Assembly: GCA_031216915.1 (NCBI GenBank)
Contig: JAUFNR010000077.1
Span: 1 to 64,000, forward strand
Reading direction: 5' to 3'
Length of the DNA: 64,000 nucleotides
Origin: Pictodentalium vernedei
Taxonomy: Eukaryota > Mollusca > Scaphopoda > Dentaliida > Dentaliidae
The notes beneath the pieces are model-generated. The model ran no database searches. It had not been told where the DNA came from and saw only the letters and a list, made by a program, of their open reading frames with translations. Shown in pieces: positions 1 to 10,200 of this stretch; within the stretch, counting starts at the first letter, position 1, and every line of letters starts with the position of its first letter. The position numbers and the translations under genes were made by a program.

Positions 1-1030
1 GAAATTTGCCTGAAATGCACTAAGTTCAAATTTGGGCTCCTATACCGAGCCCAAATATAAACCCAGGGGGCTGGTTTGAACAAACTTGAATCAGATCCAC
101 CCCACAATGTTGCATACCAAATATCAAAAGATTCTGCCTGCTGGGTATGGAGAAGATTTTTTAAGAAATTTGCCTGAAATGCACTAAGTTCGGAATCAGG
201 CTCCTATACTGAGCCCAAATATGAACCCAGGAGGCCGATTTGAACAAACTTGAATCAGATCCACCCTACAATGTTGCATACCAAATATCAAAAGATTCTG
301 CCTGCTGGATCTGGAGAAGAAGATTTTTTAATGTTTTTCCCATTGCCTACAGTGTTAAAAAGTGCTGACTCAGCACTTTTTCAAGGTCCCGAAACTGTAC
401 CCTATGATAAAACCAATTGGAATTTTTTTTTACCAATCCTTCCAGTTGGTCCTAAGGAAGCTTCACACCAAATAAAAATTCTTGATGCCGCGCAGTTTTG
501 GAGATATGGGCGTTTTAATTTTTTCTATTTTTAGCTCCTGTGGTTCCGGGGCTGCAGGAAAAATTATTTTTTGGCATAAATCAAGTACTTATAACCCAAT
601 AATACCTCATATTAAATTTGGTTCCAATCGGCCTCTGGGTTCAGAAAATAGAAATTTTGGGCGGGGCAAAAATTCTTGCCCTCTTAGAACAAAGGCACAT
701 ATTCTGTTGAACAAACTTGGGTCTTCACCTCAAATGAAAGCTGCATCCCACATATCAGGTCTCTGCAACTGGTGGTTCATTAGAAAAAGATTTTCAAAAA
801 ATTTGGCTATTTTTTCCCCACCCCTCTGCTCAATATGAGCCGAAACCTAATTTTCATAAAAATCAATATGTCCCTATATAAACACTACTTACAAGAAATT
901 TAATTAAAATGTGGCCAGTGGTTTAGGAGAAAGAGGCTCAAACACGAGCTTCACGCAGGACGACGGATGGACGACGGACAAAGAGTAATCAGAAAACCTC
1001 ACCCTGACTTTCAGTCAGGTGAGCTAAAAA
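1..1030 (+). repeat. Pearl-like repeat with tandem core (3' part; cut by window start)
   Basis: The first 330 bases are two imperfect tandem units of about 164 bp: the opening GAAATTTGCCTGAAATGC recurs at 165. Looser related sequence follows, then a GGACGACGG-type microsatellite at 957-977, and the stretch closes with TCAGGTGAGCTAAAAA at 1015-1030. A tandem core, an ACGG-like microsatellite and a fixed 3' end are the layout described for bivalve 'pearl' elements, which are thought to be non-autonomous Helitron-like. The left end lies outside the window. No convincing gene is present; short open frames here look incidental. Confidence 0.6.
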
Positions 1031-1056
1031 TACCATTCGATATTGGTATTGGTGTC

Positions 1057-1367
1057 CCGAGTTCGATCCCCATCTGGGACGACCTGCTTTGTGTCCTTGG
1101 GCAAGGCACTTTATCCTGGTTGTCTACATGGTGGTATGATGACGCTGTGTACTTAGGCATACAGCATGTCGATGTGCACATGTCTTCAACCACTGTAACC
1201 CTGCTTGAACAGAGTTAGAATGTTGAGGGGCTAGCAGTTGCTCATCGATGCTCGGTGGTTCTGTCTGGCTTCCTCCACCCTTAAAACAGTGACAGTCACA
1301 ATTAGCCATTGTGAATAAGTATGTGACCTTAAACCCCAATAAATAAATAAATAATATATAAATAAAT
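1057..1367 (+). mobile_element. SINE family 1, 5'-truncated, with 17-bp target duplication
   Basis: The body carries the family hallmark GTCCTTGGGCAAGGCACTTTA-like segment near 1090 and ends in the common tail (ATGTGACCTTAAACCCCAAT followed by AAATAAATAAATA). The 5' end starts within a tRNA-type B box (GAGTTCGATCC). A perfect 17-bp direct repeat, ATATTGGTATTGGTGTC, flanks it at 1040-1056 and 1368-1384, which fits a LINE-driven, target-primed insertion and marks it as fairly young. Confidence 0.85.
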
Positions 1368-1596
1368 ATATTGGTATTGGTGTCAGTATGTTGTTACACT
1401 AAATACCGTACCCATACTGAGGTAAATCCTTGTAAAAACAGACAATAATAATACTCAGGTCTTCTGCTGATTTGCTGCGGTCCTCTTAACAAGGAGGCCA
1501 ACATCAATCCCACCCCTGTTGGGTACTCCTTCCCCCTATCTCCCTCCTAATCTCCAAGCATTATTATACAAACTGTTTTATAATTTTCTCAACCAA

Positions 1597-1846
1597 CCCA
1601 GAAAATAAGCAAACTGTCAACTGCAAAATGAGGTCCCCAGAGGGTGAATTTGGTAATGCTACCCTGCATAGCAGGGTAGCATAACTAAATTTACCCTCTG
1701 TGAACCATAATATGAAACAGGGTCTCAAACCTAGATGGAAAGAGGTACCCAGAGGATAAACTGGCCCACTGTAAGGGATAGCTTCTGCAAAGTTGCCCTC
1801 TGGGAACCCCATTCTGCAAATGACAGATTGCTTCTTTTCAACGGGT
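1597..1846. mobile_element. M3 foldback MITE (hAT-like), copy a
   Basis: It begins GAAAATAAGCAAACTGTC and ends with the inverted counterpart GACAGATTGCTTCTTTTC. Internal segments such as GAGGGTGAATTTGG and its complement fold back on each other, with a small secondary hairpin around the GCTACCCTGCATAGCAGGGTAGC palindrome near 1655. Four further copies lie in the window (3779, 41349, 43079, 45418). There is no coding capacity. Target duplication is not clear for this copy. Confidence 0.7.
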
Positions 1847-2287
1847 GCTTTCCCAACACTCTCCCTCGTGCACTTATCTCCCATGTTTTCATCCCATTAG
1901 TTTTTCAAGGACTCGTATTCTACTTGGCAAGTATTTGAGGCATTTGAAAACAAAATGTTCCCGGATCTCCATTACTAAGCTGCACAGTTGGTGCCTTCTT
2001 TCCTCGATTTTCCCCCTCAATGCCAGGGACTTTGATATCACTTTGAACAACAATGACCCTTCAAAAGATCCACCCAGACTGAACTTGAAATTTCAACACT
2101 GCCCATCTCTAATGTTCTGAGTCAAAAACAAGAGAGCTTGCTTCAAATAGACAAACATCAAAGTTGAGGGATTTTGCAAGTAATATTTCCTTCCATGATG
2201 CCATACAGTAGAGTCGCTGTGAACTGGTCACTTTCCATAGGTGGGTAATATTTCCTTGGACACAATAATATTAGATTCCAAACACTA
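1847..2287. other. Intergenic stretch, nothing recognised
   Basis: Unique-looking AT-rich sequence. Short open frames are present on the plus strand, but they show no recognisable domain, codon pattern or splice context. I see no gene or element boundary here. Confidence 0.5.
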
Positions 2288-2516
2288 ACTAGAGGTACTG
2301 TGAGCAAACTCACAAAGTGATACCCCCCACGCCTGTCAGAACGGAATTATATTGCTTCATGCACATCTTCATATGGAGTTCTTCCATTGTGTAAAGTTTC
2401 ATGAAAATTCTTTAAATGGTTTAGGAGGAGTTGCGCTTATATGGACAGATGGACGGACAGGGTGATTCCTATATACCCCCCCCCCCCCAAACTTTGTTTG
2501 CGGGGGGTATAATTAT
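2288..2516 (+). mobile_element. Short pearl-like element, single unit
   Basis: It starts ACTAGAGGTACTGTGAGC, runs through GATACCCCCCACG, contains the GGTTTAGGAGGAGTTGCGC core motif and a GGACAGATGGACGGACAG microsatellite, and ends GGTGATTCCTATATACCC, a C tract and GCGGGGGGTATAAT. The ACCCCCC and GGGGGGT ends form an imperfect inverted repeat. The same start, core and end occur in the long copy at 55366-57298, so this is the one-unit version of that element. Confidence 0.75.
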
Positions 2517-2521
2517 AGAAA

Positions 2522-2597
2522 TAATCATCAAAAATTTAATTAATGAAGCACTGGAAACCCGGTGCTTCATTAATTAAAATTTTGCTGATGATGATTT
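2522..2597. repeat. Hairpin (inverted repeat)
   Basis: AATTTAATTAATGAAGCAC is followed after a short loop by GTGCTTCATTAATTAAAATT, and the outer ATCATCA pairs with TGATGATGAT. Arms of about 30 bases could fold. No flanking duplication is seen, so it may be the core of an old foldback element. Confidence 0.7.
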
Positions 2598-3207
2598 TTA
2601 TTACCTGGTAAAGGCATGCATGGCCATCACTGCCAAGGTGTGGATTATTACCAGCCCACGGTGACTATATTGTATCACTATCATATTTGCAACCTAATAC
2701 GCAAGTTTAATTCTATCAGAGAGAAGATTCATTCTGGTAATATTACTACAATGAATCTCTGCAGATTGCCTGATATCTTATTTATAAAGGGTTTCAAAGA
2801 ATGCTCCAGTATTCAAAGAATTTGAAGGTCCTTGGTGAGAGATTTCTACATTCCCGAACTTTCCAAGGAATTCAAAGTGCGATGGGAATCCAGGAGAACC
2901 CATTCAAACCCTGAACAACTGTTAGGTGGAAAAATTACGTGGTTAAATCATACTGACAGATATCTTTCGAAAATCAACACTAAATAAAAGCTGGCAAAAA
3001 GTCAAATATTTTGCATAACATAAAAGAAAATCAAAATAATATTTCCTCATATTTTTTTAATTTCATACGAACAACATAATAATACACTGATTCAAAAATC
3101 AATATATTTTTTCTTAAAATCATCATCATAAAATGTACTTTCATTGAAATAAAAATGATATATTCAATCATTTGGATAAACACAAACTGAACTCATTTCA
3201 ATTAATC
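2598..3207. other. Intergenic stretch, nothing recognised
   Basis: AT-rich, with no recognisable domain, element end or tandem repeat. A short plus-strand open frame near 2616-2825 has no features I can interpret. Confidence 0.5.
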
Positions 3208-3435
3208 TTAATCCTTTACCCAATGCAGACGATATCAAAATTTATTATTTTAAATATCATTTATTCAAATTTTTCCAAAAATTTCAACAAAACCATATCA
3301 TGTGACCCCTCGTTGGAACCAGCTCGTTCACATGCTATGGTTTTGTTGAATGTTTTTGAAAAATAATATTTTTTCAACTGCTGAATTTGCATATTACATG
3401 GGCAGATGCAGCCGATTCGTTGGGTAAAGGGTTAA
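3208..3435. mobile_element. M1 foldback MITE (TTAA-flanked), copy a
   Basis: M1 elements run from TTAACCCTTTACCCAACG to CGTTGGGTAAAGGGTTAA, with long inverted arms containing ACAAAACCATATCATGTGACC and its complement. This copy shows a close version of both ends (CCTTTACCCAATGCAG and TTGGGTAAAGGGTTAA). TTAA at both borders and termini beginning CCCTTT suggest a piggyBac-type transposase in trans. No coding capacity. Confidence 0.8.
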
Positions 3436-3565
3436 TTTATTATCTGGGGGCCAAGTTCAGTTAGAAGAGGCAATGATAGCTTGTATTGGTGGGAAAGAGA
3501 TTGCAGTAGCATGCATTAATTTAATTACTGATGTTCATGGTAACCATTCAGCATCTATGGCCACA

Positions 3566-4102
3566 ATAGATAGTATTTATTTATTTATTTCCATTTAATG
3601 TCGCATATTTCTGTACAATGGCTAATCTTGACTGCAACATGGATATAAAGTCAAGTCCAGCCAATTGTTTGTACCCATGCAGGCCACTTTAGAGAACTTC
3701 CACCCCAGAACTGGTGACCGGGTCCTATTTTACCAGTAAAACAGAGCTTGTTTACCATAGTAAACAAGCCTAAAAATAAGGAATCTGACATTTGTAGAAT
3801 GAGGTGTCCAGAGGGTGAATTTGCTGATGCTATCCCATACAGTGGGCTAGAATCCCCCAATTTATGCTCTGGTACCTCTTCCTGTTTAGGCCTGAGACCT
3901 TGAGTTAGATTGAGGTTCACGGATGGTAAATTTGGTAATGCTTCCCTGTGCAGGGTAGCATCACCAAATTCACCCTTTGGAGACCTCATTCTGCAGATGC
4001 CAGTCTGCTTATTTCCATTCTTGACACTAAACAAGCACTGCTTCACACCCCATTGGGAGACACATAGTTTAAAGACAAGTTTAGCAAATCCTTTATATCA
4101 GT
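3566..4102 (-). mobile_element. SINE family 2 copy, interrupted by an M3 MITE
   Basis: The tail lies at the low-coordinate end (TTTATTTATTTATT, then GTCGCATATTTCTGTACAATGG), and the body continues to GTTTACCATAGTAAACAAG. It resumes after the M3 insertion with CACTGCTTCACACCCCATTGGG. A related copy at 7480-7690 reads straight through the same point. The tail is shared with SINE family 1, but the body differs. Confidence 0.65.
3779..4027. mobile_element. M3 foldback MITE (hAT-like), copy b, with 8-bp target duplication
   Basis: Inserted in a SINE. TAAACAAG occurs on both sides (3771-3778 and 4028-4035), and once in the uninterrupted related copy at 7645-7652. An 8-bp duplication is typical of hAT transposons. 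Internal arms AGAGGGTGAATTTGCTGATGC and the complementary AAATTCACCCTTTGG fold back. Confidence 0.85.
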
Positions 4103-4402
4103 GCTGCTTCCATTAATCAACATCCACCCTCAACATTAGTTCCCGTGTCTTGATTTTCCAGTAAAACAGATCTTGTTTACCACAGTGAACAAAAAACTGC
4201 TGAATTTTCCAGGTTTTCCACAGGGGAGCATGAAACCATAAAATTACAGCAGAAATTTACATTGGGAAGCATCACTATTTGCCACAATAATATGCTGCAA
4301 CACCAGGCCTCGATAATTCAACGACTGGCATATTAGATGCCCCAACAGAAAGAAGTACACATACAAATATTAAATTTGTGTTCATTATTCAGCTGTAAGC
4401 AT

Positions 4403-4512
4403 AGTCCAAACATGGCCTGAAAGTCTGTAATATAATTTTTGGGGTTTGGTACATCCTTGAAAGGATGTACCAAACCAAACAATTATATTAGACTTTCAGG
4501 CCATGTCTGGAC
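4403..4512. repeat. Long hairpin, about 50-base arms
   Basis: GTCCAAACATGGCCTGAAAG at the left pairs with CTTTCAGGCCATGTCTGGAC at the right, and the centre is GGTACATCCTTGAAAGGATGTACC. The whole 110 bases form one imperfect stem with a three-base loop. No coding potential. It may be a tiny foldback transposon, but no target duplication is evident. Confidence 0.8.
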
Positions 4513-4599
4513 AACTGTAATCATAATTAGAAACATATTATTACATGGAAACTGAAATGCACTGCAGCCTGATGTATGATGGGGCCATAGCCGAATAAA

Positions 4600-4800
4600 T
4601 TCTGAACCTATTCACCGCTATATGCAATGCTGGCAACTGAAGAGGCACAACTCTTATATGCAATGCTTCCAACAGAAGAGGCACAACTCTATATTTCTAG
4701 TGATTGCGTATTTCTGTTTCACTGATATTTTTATCATCGGAAGTCATCGCATGTTGCCAACAGAAGGGGCATAACTCTACATTTCCCTTCCAAACCCTCC
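4600..4800 (+). repeat. Short imperfect direct repeats
   Basis: TATATGCAATGCT(GG/TCC)AACTGAAGAGGCACAACTCT-like sequence appears twice (about 4620 and 4656), and a weaker third time near 4752 (TTGCCAACAGAAGGGGCATAACTCT). It looks like a decayed tandem fragment, perhaps of the pearl class. No gene. Confidence 0.5.
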
Positions 4801-5144
4801 TACCAGAGCAGGCCTACAGCTTTTGAGATATGCCTGTGGCATATCATGTTTGGATATTTGGTAAACCAACAGGTTAATGAAACAAATTTACGTCACCTTC
4901 AGAATAGGTTAATGAACAACTAAATGGGTAACCTGTTAATGGGTTAATCAAAAATACGGAATTGTCAAGGCCTGCAACAGACTGCATCACTAAGTTATGG
5001 AAGATCTTCTATTATCTTAACTCTCTTCCATTTGATATATTGAGTGCCCCCTCCCCTCCCCCATCCCTATCCTTACACAATCAAAGGACATTTTTTCGAA
5101 AAATGGATGTTACAGCCTAAAACTGTGACAGACAGTCATTGACT

Positions 5145-5394
5145 TGATCCCTTTACTCAATGCACAGGATATCAAAATTAATTATTTTAATTATTGTTTT
5201 TTTTTAAATTTTCCAAAACATTTCAATAAAATGATATCATGTGACCCCTCATTGGAACAAGCTCAATGAGCTTGTTCCATTGAGGGGTCACACGATGTGG
5301 TTTTGTTGAAAGTTTTTGAAAAACATATTTTTTTAAGCTACACAATTTATAAATTACGCAGGCAGATGTGACAATTCATTAGCTAAAGGGTCAA
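5145..5394. mobile_element. M1 foldback MITE, copy b
   Basis: Near-complete copy from CCCTTTACTCAATGCA to AGCTAAAGGGTCAA. The centre is GGAACAAGCTCAATGAGCTTGTTCC, flanked by ATCATGTGACCCCTC and GAGGGGTCACACGAT arms. Several terminal substitutions suggest it is older than copy k. Confidence 0.75.
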
Positions 5395-5630
5395 TAGACT
5401 GGAAGTAATATTTCAGCATGAATGAACCATCAAAAAATTGAAATAACCCTGAAGAACTACAAATATGACAAAGGCATAGTTGGGGGAGTCAGTCCCAACC
5501 TCCCACCTGTCATATCTATCCCACTGTCGTATCAAAGTTCAAAACTGAACTCTACCTTGTTATTGATGGATTTTCTCACCCAGAAGAAGAATACCTGGTT
5601 ACCAAGGCTGCCGAAAGCATCCAATGGTAT

Positions 5631-5651
5631 GGGGGGGGGGGGGGGGGGGGG
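5631..5651 (+). repeat. Poly-G tract (21)
   Basis: Uninterrupted run of G immediately upstream of the pearl-like array. Mononucleotide runs like this are assembly-sensitive, so the length is approximate. Confidence 0.9.
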
Positions 5652-5673
5652 TAGGGGCAGAGTTATCAAATGA

Positions 5674-7123
5674 AAGTGTCAATGACACTGAAGCTCAACT
5701 TGTCCAAGAAGGGACTGAACTAAATAGAAAGATCCAGTAATGCCAAGTCATCCACTGAAGTTTCTACAGAAAAAACATCACACCAAAGCTACATATGAAA
5801 TCTGAAAAAAATCGGGTGATGGGTGGGGCCTGTTGGGTGTACTAATGGAATTGTTGACAATTTATTTCAAATCCAAGATGGTCGGTGGTGGCCATCTTTT
5901 TCAATGGAATGGAGAAAAATTTGATAACACCCATCAAGACATCATACCAAAGTTACATATAAAATTTGAAAAATATCAAGTGAGAGGTGCGGCATGTAGG
6001 GTCTGGTAATGGAATTGTTGACAATTTATGTGCCAAATCCAAGATGACCACTGGCGGACATGTTTTTCAATGAAATTCAGAATAATTTAACAGCTCTCAC
6101 CTAGGCATCACACCAAAACTACAAATGAAATTTGTAAAAGATTGGGTGAGAGATGTGGCTTGCAGGGAATGCTAATAAAATTGTTGACAATTCATATGCC
6201 AAATCCGAGATGGATGCTGGCGGCCATATTTTATAATGGAATTAAGAAAAATTTGATAGCTCCCATCTAGACATCAGACCAAAGCTATATATGAAATTCC
6301 AAAAAGATCAGGGGAGAGATGCAGCCTGTAGGGTGTGCTAATGGAATTCTTGACAATTTATATCCAAATCCAAGATGACCGCTGGCGGCCGAGTTTTTTA
6401 ACAGAATTTGGAACAATTTGATAGATCCCATCTTGACACAGCCCCAAAGACACATATCAAATTTTGAACTGATCGGGTGAGAGCCACGGCCTGTAGGTTG
6501 TGCTAATGGAATTATTTGGCAATTTATATCCAAATCCAAGATGGCTGCTGGCGGCCATGTTTTTTAACGGAATTTGGAACAATTTGATAGCTCCCATCTT
6601 GACACTGCCCCAAAGACACATATCAAATTTTGAACTGATCGGGTGAGAGCCACAGCCTGTAGGTTGTGCTAATGGAATTATTTGACAATTTATATCCAAA
6701 TCCAAGAAGGCTGCTGGCGGCCATGTTTTACAACAAAATGAAGAAATATTCGATAGCTCCCATCTTGACATCACATCAAAGTTACAGATAAAATATGAAA
6801 AAAGATCAGGTGAGAGATGCAGCCTGTAGGGTGTGCTAATGGAATTGTTGACAATTTGTCTGCCAAATCTAAGATGGCCACTGGCAGCCATGTTTTTTAA
6901 CAAAATTTGGAAAAAATTTGATAGCTTCTATCTAGACATTGCCCCAAAGTTACAGATGAAATCTGGGACTGATCGGTTGAGAGCTGCAGCCTGTAGGGTG
7001 TGCTAAAGGAATTGTAGACAGGCAGACAGACAAATGTATGCATATATGGATGGACATACGGACAGATGACAGATCACACAATCCATCCCAATAGCTCATA
7101 CTTGACGTCAAATTGTGCTAAAA
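5674..7123 (+). mobile_element. Pearl-like element with about eight 165-bp tandem units
   Basis: Starts GAAAGTGTCAATGACACTG followed by AGCTCAACTTG. The core repeats about every 165 bases: GCTAATGGAATTGTTGACAAT-like sequence recurs near 5847, 6007, 6181, 6342, 6507, 6674, 6839 and 7005. Each unit also has CAAGATGGCCGCTGGCGGCC-like and GATCGGGTGAGAG-like segments. It ends in a GGACATACGGACAG microsatellite and AGCTCATACTTGACGTCAAA. Start and end are shared with 41700-42840, whose core is different. Open minus-strand frames across it simply reflect the repeat. Confidence 0.8.
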
Positions 7124-7234
7124 AGGGTACCGGGCACTGAGTTTCAGATTAGACTGGAAGTTAACAACATATCATAAATTGGTGATTATCAACAAGCCTC
7201 CATCATTATACCTAATTCCAATCAATCCCCCACG

Positions 7235-7259
7235 CCCCCCCCCCCCCCCCCCCCCCCCC
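7235..7259 (+). repeat. Poly-C tract (25)
   Basis: Uninterrupted C run in otherwise unremarkable sequence. Length is assembly-sensitive. Confidence 0.9.
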
Positions 7260-7479
7260 TGATAGCACCAATACAAGTGAAATACACTAGCACTAGAAAT
7301 GAATACTTGAGAGTGTCTCATTTAGTTCTTGGAATGTAAAATCTTTTCCACTTGTGCACTTCTGGCAAAAAGGCACAAGTACCCTCCTCCTGCTAGCCCT
7401 AACCTCAGGGCAGAGGGGAACCTCTACTACCCCACTTGGATGTAAAGGTGTAATCTTGGCTCTCATGAGCAGAATTATG

Positions 7480-7690
7480 CCTTTTATTGGTGTTTATGGT
7501 CACATATTTCTGCACAATGACTAATCGTGACTACATCATGGAGATAAAGTCAAGTTTAGTCACTCTTTTGTACCCATGTTGCCCGCTTTAGAGGACTTCC
7601 ACCCCAAGTGTTGTTGACTTGGTCCTATTTTACCAGAAAAATAGTAAACAAGTACTGCTTCAATTCCCGAGGTTCCCATGGGGGAAATTA
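7480..7690 (-). mobile_element. SINE family 2 copy, uninterrupted
   Basis: TTATTGGTGTTTATGGTCAC and ATATTTCTGCACAATGACTA at the low end match the tail of SINE family 1. The body (AAAGTCAAGTTTAGTCACTC to TACTGCTTCAATTCCC) matches the copy at 3566-4102. It contains AGTAAACAAGTACTGCTTC, the empty form of the site occupied by M3 in that other copy. Confidence 0.65.
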
Positions 7691-8029
7691 TGCCCTTCAA
7701 ATAGTTGTATTCCTTTCATCAGGGATATCTAGATGTCAGACTGTATTGAATTATTCATCAAATCTACTCATGGCTGCTGTAAAGCAGCCATGACTAGATT
7801 TTATGAGATATTCAAGGCAAGATGCCCACAGAGGACCCCAAGGTTCTCACCGGAATGAGGAGATTCCAACCTCATGAGATGACCTATAATAAACCCTCAC
7901 TATCCAATTGAAGCAAAACTCAAATTAACAATCAAAAGAATGAGAAACAAAAATAATTCTTAGCCAAGTAATAATTCTTAGCCAAGTAATGATGGTAATA
8001 ATTCTTAGCCAAGTAATTATTAATTTTTT

Positions 8030-8281
8030 TTAACCCTTTACCCAACGCAATGGCCAGAACTGGCCAGCGCTATTCACAAAAATTACCAAGTAATTTTCAT
8101 TATTTTTTTCATTTTTTGTCTCAAAAAAAAAGGTTATGATCCCTCTTTGGATTGAGCTCATCGAGCTCGTTCCAATGAGGGGTTATAACCTAGGTTTTTG
8201 AGACAAAAAATTAAAAAAATTAGTTATTCAATAATTTTTTTTGTAAGTGTCATCTATTTTTCAAATTAGGTAAAGAGTTAA
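8030..8281. mobile_element. M1 foldback MITE, copy c (divergent subfamily)
   Basis: Bounded by TTAACCCTTTACCCAACG and AGGTAAAGAGTTAA. The subterminal parts differ from the main family (GGCCAGAACTGGCCAGCGC), while the core retains GAGCTCATCGAGCTC within inverted arms. Fragments of the same subfamily appear near 40625 and 45012. Confidence 0.7.
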
Positions 8282-8719
8282 ACAAAATTTGAGGATAATG
8301 ATGATAAATTTGTTAAATGCAAATATCTTTTTTGAAAAAAATGGGGCACTTCCTCCACTCCCTGCCACCCTGGGGCAAGGTGCGGTGTGGGTCCAATAGG
8401 ATGCATTGCAACTCACTCATCTGTGAGAAGATCCCTGGCCCTGAGAGTGAGAAGCATTCACATTTGAGGGTTGCAGCATTAATCAAATTTATTTGAGTTT
8501 TGTATAATACATGAAATGTAACTTCAATGTAATAATCACAAGCCAATCAGATGATTCTCTATGAAATGCATGAGCAAAAAGGCAGTTAGTAGCATTACTG
8601 GCCTTTGAAGTTTGTTGAATTATGTTGTTTAGATACCAATTCTCGGAAAGTGAAGTTTTGCGATTAGGTTGAAATCTTGGAATTCAACAGCTTATAATTT
8701 ATGGCGTACAGTTCACATT

Positions 8720-8919
8720 TTAAGCCTTTACCCAACTAATATGCAAATTCAGTAGTTGAAAAAATATTATTTTTCAAAAAATTTCAACAAAACCATATCG
8801 TGTGACCCCTCGTTGGGGGGGTCACATGATATGGTTTCATTGAAATTTTTTGAAATATTTGAAAAAATGATATTTAAAATAATAAATTTTGATAACGTCT
8901 GTGTTGGGTAAAGGGTTAA
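8720..8919. mobile_element. M1 foldback MITE, copy d
   Basis: From GCCTTTACCCAACTAATATG to GTGTTGGGTAAAGGGTTAA. The arms carry CAACAAAACCATATCGTGTG and its inverted partner around a collapsed centre (CGTTGGGGGGG). No coding capacity. Confidence 0.8.
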
Positions 8920-8989
8920 TACAAGCATAGTTGCATTTGGCCCATTTCCAATGAAATGATTTGAACTTGTTATAGAAAATACATTATCA

Positions 8990-9206
8990 AAATTTTACAT
9001 TTAAAATTCTTTCCCCCACTTATTAAAACACTTTCAACAATATCATACCATGCGACCTCCCCTCACTGGAATGAGCTTGACAATCTCATTCAAATGGGGT
9101 GTCACATGATAATTATGGTTTGAATGAAATTTTTGAAAAATATTTTTCGACTGTACAATTTGTAAACTATGCAACGGATGCAGCCAATTTGATAATTATG
9201 GGTTAA
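8990..9206. mobile_element. M1 foldback MITE, copy e (decayed left end)
   Basis: Right half is clear (TTGTAAACTATGCAACGGATG to GGGTTAA). The left half is recognisable from ATCATACCATGCGACC, but the left terminus is degraded. Its right TTAA is also the left TTAA of the M2 element that follows. Confidence 0.6.
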
Positions 9207-9473
9207 CTGGTAGAGTGCTAGAAGCCCATATTTGGGCTTTATTCTGAAGAGTAGGTACCACAGCTTGAAGGCACATATTCAGTGGATACGCTTTGTGTTA
9301 TCTTTGAAGTGATATTATTTAATCTGTAAGGGTTTATCTTGTTACAATTTATGGGAGAGTGCCCATAGGCACGGCTCACACAGCCCATAGGCACTCTCCC
9401 ATAAATTGTAACAAGGCAAAGACGTGTGTACAAGATTTGATGGTCAAAAATAATTTAGCACTCTACCAGTTAA
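9203..9473. mobile_element. M2 MITE with perfect TTAA + 14-bp termini
   Basis: TTAACTGGTAGAGTGCTA at 9203-9220 is the exact complement of TAGCACTCTACCAGTTAA at 9456-9473. Inside is a second hairpin, TTACAATTTATGGGAGAGTG paired with CACTCTCCCATAAATTGTAA. TTAA borders suggest piggyBac-type mobilisation. Related copies: 22905-23155 (nested in a larger element), a remnant at 21725-21860, and a stub at 63856-63903. Confidence 0.8.
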
Positions 9474-9616
9474 TCACTCACTAGGTGGAACTGAGGCACA
9501 CTGTTATCTCCTCACAAAAAGTAAAATTTGCAGGGGCAATGGTGTGCAAGAGCAACAGCTCACCTCAAAATCGAAAGATAGTAATATTGTCAGTCTCCAC
9601 TCTGGTATATTGTATT

Positions 9617-10042
9617 CAGGGTTCACACAAAAATTTGCTCACAAATTTCAAGGGTTTTTCAAGGGCTTCTTCTTTTTTTTCAAGGACTACATATACTATT
9701 CAGCTTGTTGTATGAGCTCTAAAAATTTAAGATTCGTGTGACACAGATCTGACTTTGGAAGTCAGGAAGTACTGGTACCCAAAGTGTGATCTGTGTTACA
9801 GTAATCTTGGTAAAACGTTCCATACTTTTTTATGTTTTTTTTTTAACTGAGCGACACGAGCACAACAAACAAGTAAAAGGCGAGTACACATATATTTCCA
9901 ATGCACAGGAAATAGCTTGGTATTCAAGGGTTTTTCAAGAGATTTCTGAAAGTTCAAGGGTTTCTCGAGGGCTAATTTCAAATTCCAGGGTTTTTCAAGA
10001 AAAAACTCATTTTCAAGGGTTTTTCAAGAGCTGTATGAACCC
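9617..10042. mobile_element. hAT-like MITE (CAGGGTTC termini)
   Basis: Starts CAGGGTTCACAC and ends TATGAACCCTG, with subterminal repeats of CAAGGGTTTTTCAAG in both orientations. TGTATT lies directly outside both ends. CAGGGTTC termini and CAAGGG subterminal repeats fit hAT elements. Two plus-strand open frames overlapping it are by-products of the repeats. Confidence 0.75.
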
Positions 10043-10200
10043 TGTGTATTCAGCAGTGTCTCGAGTGTTTGGACAAGTCAATCGGGAAAGTGGAATACTC
10101 CAAAAATGGAATTAAAATAGTTTCGGAAGTGGAACCTCCTTGAACTTTTCTACTTTCATCAGGTCTCCTGTACACAGGATCTCATGATAGATGAAGAGTT

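Noticed and set aside
6285-6903. Minus-strand protein genes with repeated FGYKL-type motifs
   Set aside because: They are translations of the 165-bp tandem units of a pearl-like element.
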